A stretch of 58,290 nt of DNA from an uncultured Phascolarctobacterium sp. (GCF_934190775.1 NZ_CAKPTG010000017.1:1-58290), one strand, 5' to 3'; numbered from the stretch's first letter, positions 6,372 through 16,116 are shown. Numbers and translations are program-made. The notes: generated by a model from the letters alone, not told the origin.

Positions 6372-7478
6372 TTATTGTAACATAAATGTCGGTAAATTTA
6401 CATTATTTTTTAAGTGCAGGCTACCGTTTTCCAGCGTTACAATCTGGTAGCCCGCAGCCTTACGCAGACGGTTCATGATTGCCAGTCCCAGGCCATCCTC
6501 CTCCACGCCTTCGGCGAGGATGACGTCCGGACAGGTCCGGTCAAAATCACGCAGCAGGTAGAATAAATCCGCCGCCAACTGCTCGCGGCTGTCGCCCCAG
6601 CAGGAAAGCTGCAAACGCTGCTTTTCCACAAGCGCTGCCAGCTCGCTCTCCAGCTCACGTCCGCAAAGCACGCCCACGGTTTTGCCCTCAGCCAAAGCTT
6701 TAGCAATAACCTGCGGCAAACATTTGCAAGCTTTGCCTTCAAACAGGTACACAGGTGCCTTCGGCGCATAATGACGGTACTTCATTCCCGGTGCCTTGGG
6801 CTTAAAGTTTTTATCACCCTGCAGCGCCGGGTCGATTTCTACCGCACCCATAACCTCCGTCAGCATTTCATAGGTAATGCCACCCGGTCGCAGGATAGTG
6901 GGAACAGCACTCGTTGTATCCACCACGGTGGATTCCAGACCGATGCCGCAGTTGCCGCCATCAAGCATACCGGCAATTTTGCCCTGCATATCCTCCAGCA
7001 CGTCCTGAGCATTCGTCGGACTAGGACGTCCGGAAATATTGGCCGACGGCGCCGCAATCGGACAACCGCAGGCACGGATAAAGTCCTGGGCAAATTTATT
7101 GGATGGGAAGCGTACAGCGACAGTTTCCAGTCCTGCGCTTACAGCATCAGGCACAATCGAAGACTTATTTACAATCAGCGTCAGCGGTCCCGGCCAAAAA
7201 TGCTCCATGAGCTTTTTGGCATTGGCGTTCAGTCCTGTTGTCAGCTGCCCAATATCCTCCTTTTGCGCAATATGCAAAATCAGCGGATTATCATTCGGTC
7301 TGCCCTTAGCAGCAAAAATCTTGCCTACAGCCTCAGGATTCAGACCATCCGCACCCAGGCCGTAAACTGTTTCCGTCGGGAACGATACAACCTCACCCGC
7401 ACGGATTAATGCCGCTGCCTGCTGCATAACCTCCTGATTATCAGAGTTCTTTTGTAATTTCCAGTAGGATGTTTTCAT
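6372..7478 (-). CDS. tsaC: L-threonylcarbamoyladenylate synthase with Sua5 domain
   Basis: A 368-residue enzyme making threonylcarbamoyl-AMP from threonine, bicarbonate and ATP for the t6A37 modification of ANN-decoding tRNAs. The N-terminal YrdC domain (to about residue 205) has FPTETVYGLGADG, KGRPNDNPLILH and the SAPSANISGRPSPT motif. A linker then leads to a C-terminal Sua5 domain (about 240-365). This long form is also called Sua5/YwlC. The start MKTSYWKL is chosen by alignment to the family. The gene overlaps the prmC 3' end by about 38 bases. Confidence 0.92.
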   Translation of the reverse strand: MKTSYWKLQKNSDNQEVMQQAAALIRAGEVVSFPTETVYGLGADGLNPEAVGKIFAAKGRPNDNPLILHIAQKEDIGQLTTGLNANAKKLMEHFWPGPLTLIVNKSSIVPDAVSAGLETVAVRFPSNKFAQDFIRACGCPIAAPSANISGRPSPTNAQDVLEDMQGKIAGMLDGGNCGIGLESTVVDTTSAVPTILRPGGITYEMLTEVMGAVEIDPALQGDKNFKPKAPGMKYRHYAPKAPVYLFEGKACKCLPQVIAKALAEGKTVGVLCGRELESELAALVEKQRLQLSCWGDSREQLAADLFYLLRDFDRTCPDVILAEGVEEDGLGLAIMNRLRKAAGYQIVTLENGSLHLKNNVNLPTFMLQ

Positions 7479-8364
7479 ATTTATCCTCACCCTCTTTTTC
7501 TTTTAAAGCAAAAACCATGCGCGGTATACCTGCATAGTCCTGGCGCACGGCAACCTTGGCAAAGCCATGCTCCAAGCACAGCTTCTGTACCGCCTCGCTT
7601 TGGTCAATGCCGATTTCAAACGCCAGCAATCCATCCTCAGCCAGATGCTCTGCCGCCTCGGCACAGATGCGACGGTAAAAATCAAGTCCGTCCGCACCGC
7701 CATCAAGCGCACTGCGCGGCTCCTGCTGTACATCCTGCGCCAGCGTCGCAATATCGGCAGCAGGAATATACGGCGGGTTGGAAACGATGATATCAAACTT
7801 TTTCTCCACAGGCACGTTGCTGAATAAATCGCTTTGGCGGAAGGCCACGCGCTTGTCTACGCCAATCGCTGCAGCATTTTCCTTTGCCACCGCCAGGGCA
7901 GCGTTGCTGATATCCACACCCACGCCCACGGCAGCAGGCAGATAATCAAGCAGCGAAACGATAATTGCACCGCTGCCTGTACCGATATCCAGCGCCTTGA
8001 CAGCGCCATCGGCGCGCAGCATTGGCGCTGCCTTTACCAAGCTTTCCACCAGCAGCTCCGTTTCCGGGCGTGGCACCAGGGTAGCAGGCGTAACCTTAAA
8101 GCTGTTGCGCATAAAAGCACGCTCACCGATAATGTAGGCCAGCGGCTCATGCTTAGCGCGGCGCTCTACATAGGAGCGCATCTTGTCGCGCTCCTCCTCA
8201 CTGAGAGGCTTGTCAAATTCGGTATACAGCTTGATGCGTTCACATTTCAAGACAGCACAAAGCAGCACTTCAGCATCAAGGCGTGGATTTTCCACGCCCT
8301 TCGCCTCAAAGTGCTGCTTAGTCCAGTTTAAAATTTCCATAATCGTCCAAACTGGCTTCACCAT
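7441..8364 (-). CDS. prmC: Release factor glutamine methyltransferase
   Basis: A 307-residue SAM-dependent methyltransferase that N5-methylates the Gln of the GGQ motif of release factors. The N-terminal helical domain is followed by SAM motif ALDIGTGSGAIIVSL and the catalytic NPPY in DIIVSNPPYIPAAD. Slightly longer at both ends than the usual 280 residues. The ATG follows the prfA stop by one base, so enzyme and substrate are translationally coupled. Confidence 0.94.
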   Translation of the reverse strand: MVKPVWTIMEILNWTKQHFEAKGVENPRLDAEVLLCAVLKCERIKLYTEFDKPLSEEERDKMRSYVERRAKHEPLAYIIGERAFMRNSFKVTPATLVPRPETELLVESLVKAAPMLRADGAVKALDIGTGSGAIIVSLLDYLPAAVGVGVDISNAALAVAKENAAAIGVDKRVAFRQSDLFSNVPVEKKFDIIVSNPPYIPAADIATLAQDVQQEPRSALDGGADGLDFYRRICAEAAEHLAEDGLLAFEIGIDQSEAVQKLCLEHGFAKVAVRQDYAGIPRMVFALKEKEGEDKYENILLEITKEL

Positions 8365-8365
8365 T

Positions 8366-9433
8366 TTATTTCACCTGCCGTAATTGTTCGCTTTGCTTAG
8401 CAGTAATCAGCGCACCCAGCAGCTCGTCCAAGTCGCCATTAACAATGCTGTCCAGCTTATGCAGCGTCAGACCGATGCGATGGTCGGTAACGCGTCCCTG
8501 CGGATAGTTGTAGGTACGGATGCGCTCGCTGCGGTCGCCTGTGCCTACCTGGCTCTTGCGGTCCTCGGCAGTAGCGGCACGCTGCTCCTCCTGCGCCTGC
8601 TCCAGAATACGCGCACGCAATACGCGCATACATTTTTCACGGTTCTTCAGCTGAGATTTTTCATCCTGACACTGTGCTACAATGCCTGTCGGAATATGGG
8701 TAATACGTACTGCAGATTCGGTTTTGTTTACGTACTGGCCGCCGGCACCGCCTGCACGGTAGGTATCTACACGCAGGTCTGCAGGATTAATCTCTACGTC
8801 AACCTCTTCAGCCTCCGGCAGTACAGCCACGGTAACGGTAGAGGTGTGTACACGTCCCTGAGATTCGGTTTCCGGCACACGCTGTACGCGATGTACGCCG
8901 CTTTCAAATTTCATACGGCTGTAAACGCTGTCGCCGCTGATCTGGAATACAACTTCCTTGAATCCGCCCAGCTCAGTCGGGTTGGAATCCATAACCTCAA
9001 CACGCCAACCACGGGTTTCTGCATAACGCAGATACATACGGAAGAGAACACCGGCAAAAAGCGCAGCCTCATCACCACCGGCACCACCGCGGATTTCCAC
9101 GATAACGTTTTTGTCATCGTTCGGGTCGGAAGGCAGCAAAAGAATCGTGAGCTTCTCCTCATATTCTTCAATCTGCGGCTTAAGCTCCTTCAGCTCCTCC
9201 TTAGCCATTTCAACCAGCTCTTCATCATCGCCTGCTGCGAGCAGCTCCTCTGCCTCGTCGCGAGCCTTAATCATATCGCGGTATTCACGGTAAGCGGTAA
9301 CAATCGGCTCCAGCTTAGCATGCGCTTTGGTAGCCTTCAGCCAGTTGGTCTGGTCGGCAATAACATCGGGGTCACTGATTTTTGCCTCTAAGTCTAAATA
9401 TCTGTCTTCTAGTGCCTGCAATTTGTCGAGCAT
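8366..9433 (-). CDS. prfA: Peptide chain release factor 1
   Basis: A 355-residue class I release factor reading UAA and UAG. The catalytic GAGGQYVNKTESAVR (GGQ) and the RVPETESQGRVHTSTVTVAV segment are visible, and the N-terminal coiled domain starts MLDKLQALEDRYLDLEAK. The start at 9433 is chosen because GAGGAG lies 8 bases upstream; an earlier in-frame TTG overlaps that RBS. It heads the prfA-prmC-tsaC set. Confidence 0.95.
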   Translation of the reverse strand: MLDKLQALEDRYLDLEAKISDPDVIADQTNWLKATKAHAKLEPIVTAYREYRDMIKARDEAEELLAAGDDEELVEMAKEELKELKPQIEEYEEKLTILLLPSDPNDDKNVIVEIRGGAGGDEAALFAGVLFRMYLRYAETRGWRVEVMDSNPTELGGFKEVVFQISGDSVYSRMKFESGVHRVQRVPETESQGRVHTSTVTVAVLPEAEEVDVEINPADLRVDTYRAGGAGGQYVNKTESAVRITHIPTGIVAQCQDEKSQLKNREKCMRVLRARILEQAQEEQRAATAEDRKSQVGTGDRSERIRTYNYPQGRVTDHRIGLTLHKLDSIVNGDLDELLGALITAKQSEQLRQVK

Positions 9434-9456
9434 TAGAAATTCTCCTCTCAAATGTT

Positions 9457-10335
9457 TTACTCTATAATTTCTTCAGGCGGCAAAACTGCCTTCAGCGAAG
9501 CAATCGCCACCTCAATCTGGCTGTCATCAGGCTGACGTGTAGTCAGCTTCTGCAGCAAAAGTCCCGGCATAATCGCCATATGCACCAGCTTATTATCGTT
9601 ATGCGCTCCGGCAAAACGGATTATCTCATAGCTGACGCCTGCAATTACCGGCATCAGCACTACGCGGGAAGCAATGCGCTCCAGCAGGCTGGGCCAGCCA
9701 AGGAAGGTAAAAATAAACATGCTTATCAGCATGACAATCATCAGAAAGTTGGTACCGCAGCGCGGGTGCAGCGTGCTGAACGGACGCACATTTTCTACAC
9801 GCAGGGGCAAGCCTGCCTCATAGGTATAAATAGTTTTGTGCTCCGCACCATGATACTGGAAGACGCGCTGAATATCCTCCATCGAGGAAATAGCCGCAAT
9901 ATAGGCCAGGAAAATAACCATACGCAGCACGCCCTCAGCCAGGTTGAGCATCATCGGATCCTCAGTCAGCTCATGCAGAAAACGCATCGACCAGGTCGGA
10001 ATAACGATAAACAGACCGACAGCCAGCAATACGGAAGTAGCAATAGTCATCGCCATCTCCTTGCCTGTCAGCTGTTCATCCTCTTCGCCGGAAACCTGTG
10101 CCGAATAGGCCAAGGCCTTAATACCGTCATATAATGATTCAAATAAAGCAATAACGCCGCGAAGCAGCGGTTTTTTCAAAATAGGATATTTATCACGGAT
10201 ACTGTTGACAGGATTTACATCCACGGCAATTTCTCCGTCCGGTTGGCGCACAGCAACAGCCACCTTATGTGGTCCGCGCATCATAACGCCCTCAATTACA
10301 GCTTGTCCGCCTACAGATAATTTTTTCGTGCTCAT
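9457..10335 (-). CDS. DUF1385 membrane protein (YqhQ-like)
   Basis: A 292-residue protein of the DUF1385 family. Conserved hallmarks are KLSVGGQAVIEGVMMRGP at the N-terminus, the segment YHGAEHKTIYTYEAG, then RPFSTLHPRCGTNFL, and a C-terminal segment with LTTRQPDDSQIEVAIASL. About four membrane segments lie between residues 85 and 225. The start at 10335 is preceded by GGAG at 8 bases. The family is commonly found between rpmE and prfA in Firmicutes; its function is unknown. Confidence 0.9.
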   Translation of the reverse strand: MSTKKLSVGGQAVIEGVMMRGPHKVAVAVRQPDGEIAVDVNPVNSIRDKYPILKKPLLRGVIALFESLYDGIKALAYSAQVSGEEDEQLTGKEMAMTIATSVLLAVGLFIVIPTWSMRFLHELTEDPMMLNLAEGVLRMVIFLAYIAAISSMEDIQRVFQYHGAEHKTIYTYEAGLPLRVENVRPFSTLHPRCGTNFLMIVMLISMFIFTFLGWPSLLERIASRVVLMPVIAGVSYEIIRFAGAHNDNKLVHMAIMPGLLLQKLTTRQPDDSQIEVAIASLKAVLPPEEIIE

Positions 10336-10400
10336 AGATATACTCCATAAAACTAAATAAAGCAGAACCCGCATGTGCAAGCCCTGCCTTATTGTATAGA

Positions 10401-10604
10401 TTATTGTTCTTTGTTGTAACGTTTGTTGAACTTCTCGATACGACCACGAGCAGCTACGTTACGTTGTTGACCAGTGAAGAATGGATGGCATTTAGAGCAA
10501 ACATCCACGCGTAATTCTTTCTTAGTGCTACCAGTTACGAAGCTTGCACCACATGCGCAGGTAGCAGTAACTTCACCGTAATTCGGATGAATCTTTTCTT
10601 TCAT
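10401..10604 (-). CDS. rpmE: 50S ribosomal protein L31, zinc-binding form
   Basis: A 67-residue ribosomal protein. Four zinc ligands are visible in ATCACGAS and DVCSKCHPF, so this is the C-plus form. The N-terminal KEKIHPNYGEVTATC and the C-terminal GRIEKFNKRYNKEQ match L31. A good RBS (AGAGAGGTGTAAAG) precedes the ATG. It is the first gene of the rpmE-DUF1385-prfA run. Confidence 0.96.
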   Translation of the reverse strand: MKEKIHPNYGEVTATCACGASFVTGSTKKELRVDVCSKCHPFFTGQQRNVAARGRIEKFNKRYNKEQ

Positions 10605-10681
10605 TCTTTACACCTCTCTTTGCTAAGAACATTATATTCATAATTTAGAAGCTGCCTTGCTTGACAAAGCGGCTTGCATTA

Positions 10682-10715
10682 ACACTAGATTAGTGTAACA
10701 TATCCTACAAGTAAA
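10682..10715 (-). promoter_or_regulatory. Candidate promoter of the rpmE run, with palindrome over the -10
   Basis: TTTACT (10715-10710) and TAATCT (10692-10687) are 17 bp apart. The palindrome ACACTA-gat-TAGTGT (10682-10696) covers the -10 element and would be well placed for a repressor. It lies just after the DUF815 gene stop. Confidence 0.45.
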
Positions 10716-10721
10716 CGCAAG

Positions 10722-12041
10722 CTATTTTTTACTAAAATCGGCAACACCCTGCAGATAATTAATAAACTGCTGCGCTGTACGTCCGGAAATGCCGCCGTGA
10801 TGCAGCTCCCACTTCCGCGCTTCGGCACAGAGAAAGTCGTCAGCAAGCTCCAGTCCCTGCTTTTTAGCCAGCTCGCAGACAATTTTATAGTACTCCTTCT
10901 GCGTAGGCTGTCCATAATAAATCGTGCAGCCGAAGCGATTAACCAGAGAAAGCTTTTCCTGCATCGTATCCGACTTATAGATACCATCCTCCTGCGTTAC
11001 ATCGTTGCGGTCCTTCCACGTTTCATTAATCAGATGTCTGCGGTTAGATGTAGCGTAAATCAAAATATTATCAGGGCGCACCTCCAGACCGCCTTCGATG
11101 ATAGCCTTCAGATATTTGTATTCGATTTCAAATTCCTCGAATGACAAATCATCCATATAAATAATGAAGCGGTAATTGCGGTTTTTAATTTTGGCAATCA
11201 CCTGCGCCAGGTCGCGGAACTGATGCTTGTAGATTTCAATCATCCGCAGGCCCTGATCGTAATATTTGTTTATCAGCGCCTTAATACTGCTGGATTTTCC
11301 TGTACCACTGTCGCCGAAAAGCAGCACGTTATTTGCCGGGCGGCCTGCTACAAAAGCCTCCGTATTTTCCAGCAAGCGCTGCTTCTGGTCCTCATAACCG
11401 ATAAGGTCAGCAAAGGTAATCTGCTCCGTATTGGATATCGGCACCAGCTCCGGCTCGCCCTGCTGCGCCTCCGCTATACGAAAGGCCTTGTTTAGACCAA
11501 GCTTGCCCACGCCATAATCATGGTAGAACTTAGTAACGCAGGCGAAAAATTCGTCAGCATCGGCAGCGCCTTCCAAAGCAGTGCTGAGCGCCTGCACCTT
11601 GTCGCTGATATTTTTGTTGTAACGACGCTCCTGCTTCACTACAGCCTGATAATTGCTGATTAACGAAAAGCAGTTAATCTCCAGCGCACGCTCCAGCTCG
11701 CTGAAATCATAGGTAAACAGCTGCTGAAAGATTTTAAAGTCATGCTTGGCAAACTGATTAACGCTGCCATCGCAGGCACCAACCTTTTCGCAGGTAATGG
11801 CAAAGGGATTTTCACAGCTGACAAGCAAATAGGCCAGATAATTATGCCAAAGATTTTTGTCAAAGCCATAAACAGTGCCGATATCAAGCAGCTTATTTAT
11901 CTGCTCGTAGATTTGCGCTGTAAGCTTCTCGCGGTTATAATTGCCGCCGGCAAACCTCGCGCAGATATCTGCCAGCGGCTCCAGCAAATTATCTGCCGGC
12001 AGATTACGGTAAACAACTAATTGTGATACAAGCTTATGCAT
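10722..12041 (-). CDS. DUF815 family AAA ATPase
   Basis: A 439-residue protein. The N-terminal half is helical and unannotated. The C-terminal half (about 200-435) is a DUF815 AAA-type domain with Walker A NVLLFGDSGTGKSSSIKAL, Walker B YRFIIYMDDLSFEE and a sensor-like ILIYATSNRRHLI. The role is unknown, and the family is typically a single gene in Firmicutes. No partner protein is suggested by the neighbourhood, which is adenine deaminase upstream (20 bp). Cytosolic. Confidence 0.85.
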   Translation of the reverse strand: MHKLVSQLVVYRNLPADNLLEPLADICARFAGGNYNREKLTAQIYEQINKLLDIGTVYGFDKNLWHNYLAYLLVSCENPFAITCEKVGACDGSVNQFAKHDFKIFQQLFTYDFSELERALEINCFSLISNYQAVVKQERRYNKNISDKVQALSTALEGAADADEFFACVTKFYHDYGVGKLGLNKAFRIAEAQQGEPELVPISNTEQITFADLIGYEDQKQRLLENTEAFVAGRPANNVLLFGDSGTGKSSSIKALINKYYDQGLRMIEIYKHQFRDLAQVIAKIKNRNYRFIIYMDDLSFEEFEIEYKYLKAIIEGGLEVRPDNILIYATSNRRHLINETWKDRNDVTQEDGIYKSDTMQEKLSLVNRFGCTIYYGQPTQKEYYKIVCELAKKQGLELADDFLCAEARKWELHHGGISGRTAQQFINYLQGVADFSKK

Positions 12042-12061
12042 ATCTTTCCCCTCAAATATCT

Positions 12062-13765
12062 TTATTTTATAAATTCAAATTTTTCCGTGTCGAACATACC
12101 CATATCTGTAATGCGCAGCTTGGGAATAACCGGCAGCGCCATAAAGCTCAGGCTGATAAACGGGTCGATACCATCTGTTACGCCTTGTGCATGCGCCTCG
12201 GCAGCAATCTTGTCAAGACTGCCGATTAACTCCTCGGCAGGTGCGCTGCTCATCAGGCCGCAGATATTCAGCGGCAGTGTATCAATAACCTCGGTGCCCT
12301 TGACCAATGTATAACCACCCTGTACACGTACCAGCTCCTTAGCGGCAGCATTCATAGCTTCAGGACAGGTGCCGATAACAATCAGATTGTGTGAATCGTG
12401 CGCCACAGTTGTCGCTACCGCGCCATCCTTCAGCCCATAACCACGCAAAAGGCCGAGGCCAACATTGCCGGTGCCGTGATGTCTTTCCAGCACGGCAATC
12501 AGATACACATCACCTTGTTCCAGAGCAGCGGCAATATCCTTGCCCATAATCGTGCTCTTTTCTGTAAAAATTTCACCGGGAAGCATAGTGATAACAGGAT
12601 ACTCCCTGTCGTCTGCAAAATGCGATAAAGAGAAGGTTGTGACATCAAACTCTGCAGGCTTCACGCTGCCCTGCAGGCTGGCGTTTGGCGTAACAGGCGT
12701 AATCTTTTCGCAAGCCTTGAGCGCATCCACGCCCTTATGGAAGACGGCCTGCGGTTTCAGGCTTTGCAGGTCATCAAAAACTACCAGATCCGCCTGCCAG
12801 CCGGGAGCAACGGCACCCACGCGGTGCAGGCCGTAAATACGCGCAGCGTTGATGGTTGCCAGACGCAGAGCACGCACAGGCTCCATGCCTAATTCTATCG
12901 CCATTTGTACGCAGTGACGAATAGTTCCTTCGTGGCGGATATCGGCAAGATGCTTATCATCTGTACAGAAGGCCAGACTGCTGACGTCAATCCCTTCTTC
13001 AATAACGCCGCGCAAAATTGCCGTAAGATTACGCGAAGCACTGCCCTCGCGCACCAGCACAGCCAGACCGTTACGCAGCTTTTCCTTCGCCTCGTCCCAG
13101 CTGATGCTTTCATGGTCGGTATCAATACCGCTGGCGACATAGGCAGCCAGCTCCTTGCCACGCACACAAGGTGCGTGACCGTCGATTACGCGGCCCAAAC
13201 TCTGAAACAAGTCCAGCTTTTTCTGTACCTCAGCGGAATTATAAATAACTCCGGGCACGTTCATCATCTCGCCCATGCCCAGTACACCAGGCTCATTGAC
13301 AAGCTTAATCATATCGCGCGCATCCATCACACAGCCGCTGTGCTCAAAGCGTGTGGCAGGCACGCAGCTCGGCAGGTTCACATAATAGTTCAGCGGCATC
13401 TGTCCGCCGGCCTCCAGCATATAATGAATGCCTGCTGCTCCCGCTACGTTGGCAATCTCATGCGGGTCGGTAATCAGCGTGGTTACGCCCCAGCGCAGCT
13501 CCTCAGCGCAGTAATGCTCAGGCACAGCCATCGAGCTTTCTACATGGCAATGTGCGTTAATCAGACCGGGCGCAACATATGCTCCCTTCAGGTCGATGAT
13601 TTTTTCTGCCTGGTCATAGCTGCCGACACCGGCGATAACGCCATCGGCAATGGCAACATCAGCTTCATAAATTGTTTCGGTCAGCACGTCAACAACCCTG
13701 CCGTTCTTTAAAAGAATATCAGCAGGGCTGTTACCGAGTGCGACCGCTCTTACACGGTCCATCAT
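12062..13765 (-). CDS. ade: Adenine deaminase
   Basis: A 567-residue metal-dependent amidohydrolase converting adenine to hypoxanthine and ammonia. Visible features are GAYVAPGLINAHCHVESSM (metal-binding HxH), the TTLITDPHEIANVAG segment, GHAPCVRGKELAAYVASGIDTDHE, SLAFCTDDKHLADI, and the ALRLATINAARIYGL C-terminal region. Length fits. The start is preceded by GAGGTAATCAAT. It follows the NCS2 permease by 19 bp, so purine uptake and adenine salvage form one unit that feeds hpt. Confidence 0.94.
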   Translation of the reverse strand: MMDRVRAVALGNSPADILLKNGRVVDVLTETIYEADVAIADGVIAGVGSYDQAEKIIDLKGAYVAPGLINAHCHVESSMAVPEHYCAEELRWGVTTLITDPHEIANVAGAAGIHYMLEAGGQMPLNYYVNLPSCVPATRFEHSGCVMDARDMIKLVNEPGVLGMGEMMNVPGVIYNSAEVQKKLDLFQSLGRVIDGHAPCVRGKELAAYVASGIDTDHESISWDEAKEKLRNGLAVLVREGSASRNLTAILRGVIEEGIDVSSLAFCTDDKHLADIRHEGTIRHCVQMAIELGMEPVRALRLATINAARIYGLHRVGAVAPGWQADLVVFDDLQSLKPQAVFHKGVDALKACEKITPVTPNASLQGSVKPAEFDVTTFSLSHFADDREYPVITMLPGEIFTEKSTIMGKDIAAALEQGDVYLIAVLERHHGTGNVGLGLLRGYGLKDGAVATTVAHDSHNLIVIGTCPEAMNAAAKELVRVQGGYTLVKGTEVIDTLPLNICGLMSSAPAEELIGSLDKIAAEAHAQGVTDGIDPFISLSFMALPVIPKLRITDMGMFDTEKFEFIK

Positions 13766-13784
13766 ATTGATTACCTCAATCCTT

Positions 13785-15164
13785 TTACACGTAAATATAT
13801 TTCAGGATAAAGATTACTGCCAGCACATATACAATCCAGCTGGTTTTTTTGTTTTTGTATTCACCGCTGAGCAGGTTAATTGCCACATAGGAGATAACGC
13901 CCATGGAAATACCTTCGGAGATAGAATACATAAAGGGCATTGCTACTGCTGCAACAAAAGCAGGAATAGCCTCAGTCATATCATCAAAGTCTACATTAAG
14001 CAGGCTGCTTACCATCAAAAAGCCTACAATTACCAGTGCCGGGGCGGTAGCGAAGGCAGGAATTGCCAGGAAAATCGGTGCAAAGAACAGGCTGAGGAAG
14101 AACAGAATTGCTGCAGTAACAGCAGTAAGACCGGTACGGCCGCCGACAGCAACGCCGGCGCTGCTTTCTACGAAGGTAGTAACGGTAGAGGTACCCAGCA
14201 GCGCACCACCGGTAGTAGCGATGGAGTCAGCCAGCAGAGCGCCTTCAATCTTCGGCAGCTTGCCGTCCTTGTCCAGCATTTTAGCCTTGGAAGCAACACC
14301 GATCAGAGTACCGAGAGTATCAAACAAATCTACAAACATGAAGGAAAGCATGATTGTAATGAAGTTAAAGGTGAAGATAGCACTGAAGTCCAACTGCATA
14401 AATGTCGGTGCCAGGCTGGGAACAGAAATGCCGTTAGCAAAGCTGGGCATAACGGAGAACATACCGAGCTTCGGATTCGGTACATAAATGCCGGTCAGCT
14501 CGCAAATCATGCCTAAGCCCCAGGTAACCAGAATACCAACGAGGATACCGCCGGGAACCTTTTTCGTCATCATTACCGCAGTCAGCAGAATGCCGATAAG
14601 TGCCAGCAAAGCACCGATACCGGTGGACCAGAAGGTGCCATCTGCCAGAGCAGCTTTAAACGGATAAAGGCCAACGAGAGTCGGTCCCGCAACAACGAGC
14701 TTGGAATTCTGCAGGCCGATAAAGGTGATGAACAGACCTATACCGCTGGTAACGCCAAACTTCAATGCAGGTGGAATGGAGTTGAACAACGCTTCGCGCA
14801 CCTTAGTCAGGGACAGAACAATGAACAGAATACCTTCAACAAAAACTGCTGCCAGCGCAACCTGCCAGCTGTAACCCATCTGTCCTACAACAGTATAAGC
14901 AAAAAAGGCGTTCAGGCCCATACCGGGAGCAAGCGCAAAGGGATAGTTAGAAAACAGCGCCATTAGCAGAGTACCAAGGCAGGCACCCAAAGCAGTAGCA
15001 GTAAACACCGCACCTGCATCCATACCGGCAGCACTTAAAATGCCGGGGTTAACGGCCAAAATATAAGCCATCGTCATAAAGGTGGTGATACCGGCAAGAA
15101 TTTCTGTGCGGACATCCGTCTGATGTTCCTTCAGGCGGAATGTTTTTTCCAAAAAGTCTGTCAT
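13785..15164 (-). CDS. NCS2 family purine permease (AzgA/PbuG type)
   Basis: A 459-residue integral membrane protein with 12-14 segments, importing hypoxanthine, guanine or adenine with protons. Marks are FRLKEHQTDVRTEILAGITT, the TMAYILAVNPGILS stretch, FALAPGMGLNAFFAYTVV, FVDLFDTLGTLIGVASKA and GTSTVTTFVESSAGVAVGGR. The adjoining adenine deaminase favours adenine or hypoxanthine as substrate. A possible promoter TTGACG-16-TAATCT begins at 15251. No purine riboswitch could be drawn in the 91-base gap. Confidence 0.92.
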   Translation of the reverse strand: MTDFLEKTFRLKEHQTDVRTEILAGITTFMTMAYILAVNPGILSAAGMDAGAVFTATALGACLGTLLMALFSNYPFALAPGMGLNAFFAYTVVGQMGYSWQVALAAVFVEGILFIVLSLTKVREALFNSIPPALKFGVTSGIGLFITFIGLQNSKLVVAGPTLVGLYPFKAALADGTFWSTGIGALLALIGILLTAVMMTKKVPGGILVGILVTWGLGMICELTGIYVPNPKLGMFSVMPSFANGISVPSLAPTFMQLDFSAIFTFNFITIMLSFMFVDLFDTLGTLIGVASKAKMLDKDGKLPKIEGALLADSIATTGGALLGTSTVTTFVESSAGVAVGGRTGLTAVTAAILFFLSLFFAPIFLAIPAFATAPALVIVGFLMVSSLLNVDFDDMTEAIPAFVAAVAMPFMYSISEGISMGVISYVAINLLSGEYKNKKTSWIVYVLAVIFILKYIYV

Positions 15165-15255
15165 TATTATAGCCTCCTATGCTATCTATTTGCCCAGGCT
15201 ACAGGGCCCGGGCACAATAATAAAGATTAAGGCTGCCTGCACAGCCGTCAAGCCA

Positions 15256-16116
15256 TTAATAGGTTAAAATCTCCGGACCGTTTTCGGTAATCAGGATCTG
15301 GTGCTCCCATTGAGCAGAAAGACTGCCGTCACAGGTATAAACAGTCCAGTTATTGGTCTCGTCAATGCAGATATCCTTGTGTCCCATGTTAATCATCGGC
15401 TCAATAGTGAATATCATTCCCGGTACAAGCACCATACCGGTTTTGCGCTTGCCTACATGGCAGACGAACGGATCCTCGTGGAACTCTACACCAACGCCGT
15501 GGCCGCCGAATTCTTCGACAACGGAATAGCCGTGCTTATGTGCCAGCTTGGAAACGGCAGCGCCGATATCTCCCAGGAAACCCCAAGGCTGAGCTGCTTC
15601 AATACCACGCAGCAGACATTGCTTGGTGATTGCAACCAAATCTGCAGCCGGTTTAGTAACCTTGCCAATCATAAACATACGGGATGCGTCAGCATAATAG
15701 CCATTGTAGATAGTAGAAACGTCTACATTAACAATGTCACCGCTGCGCAGCACGTCATGCTCGCTGGGAATGCCATGGCAAACCTGGTCATTGATAGAGG
15801 TACACACGCTCTTCGGGAAACCCTCATAGCCTAACGGTGCAGGAATAGCGTTATGTGCTACTGTATATTCGTAAACGATTCTGTCGATATCAGCAGTAGT
15901 CATACCGGCCTTAATATATTTGGCAACCTCATCCAGTACACCCGTATTGATTTTGCAAGCTGCACGAATACCTGCAATCTGCTCCGGGGTTTTAATCATA
16001 TCGCGGTCAGGAACCTCGCAGCCCTGAGCCTGCAGCAACGCAATTTTTGCATCATTCATTTTGTGGCAATCTGCATATGCTTTACCGCTGCCACACCAAC
16101 ATAATTCTTGGTCCAA
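15256..16116 (-). CDS. map: Methionine aminopeptidase with N-terminal SEC-C zinc motif
   Basis: A 286-residue type I methionine aminopeptidase removing initiator Met. An N-terminal SEC-C-like zinc motif (LCWCGSGKAYADCHK) precedes the catalytic domain. Metal ligands lie in VNVDVSTIYNGYYADASRM (Asp, Asp), GGHGVGVEFHEDP (His), FTIEPMI (Glu) and HQILITENG. The TTG at 16116 is taken as start because AGGAG lies 8 bases upstream; an in-frame GTG at 16125 touches the RBS. SEC-C extensions are known in some map genes and may aid ribosome contact. Confidence 0.92.
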   Translation of the reverse strand: MDQELCWCGSGKAYADCHKMNDAKIALLQAQGCEVPDRDMIKTPEQIAGIRAACKINTGVLDEVAKYIKAGMTTADIDRIVYEYTVAHNAIPAPLGYEGFPKSVCTSINDQVCHGIPSEHDVLRSGDIVNVDVSTIYNGYYADASRMFMIGKVTKPAADLVAITKQCLLRGIEAAQPWGFLGDIGAAVSKLAHKHGYSVVEEFGGHGVGVEFHEDPFVCHVGKRKTGMVLVPGMIFTIEPMINMGHKDICIDETNNWTVYTCDGSLSAQWEHQILITENGPEILTY

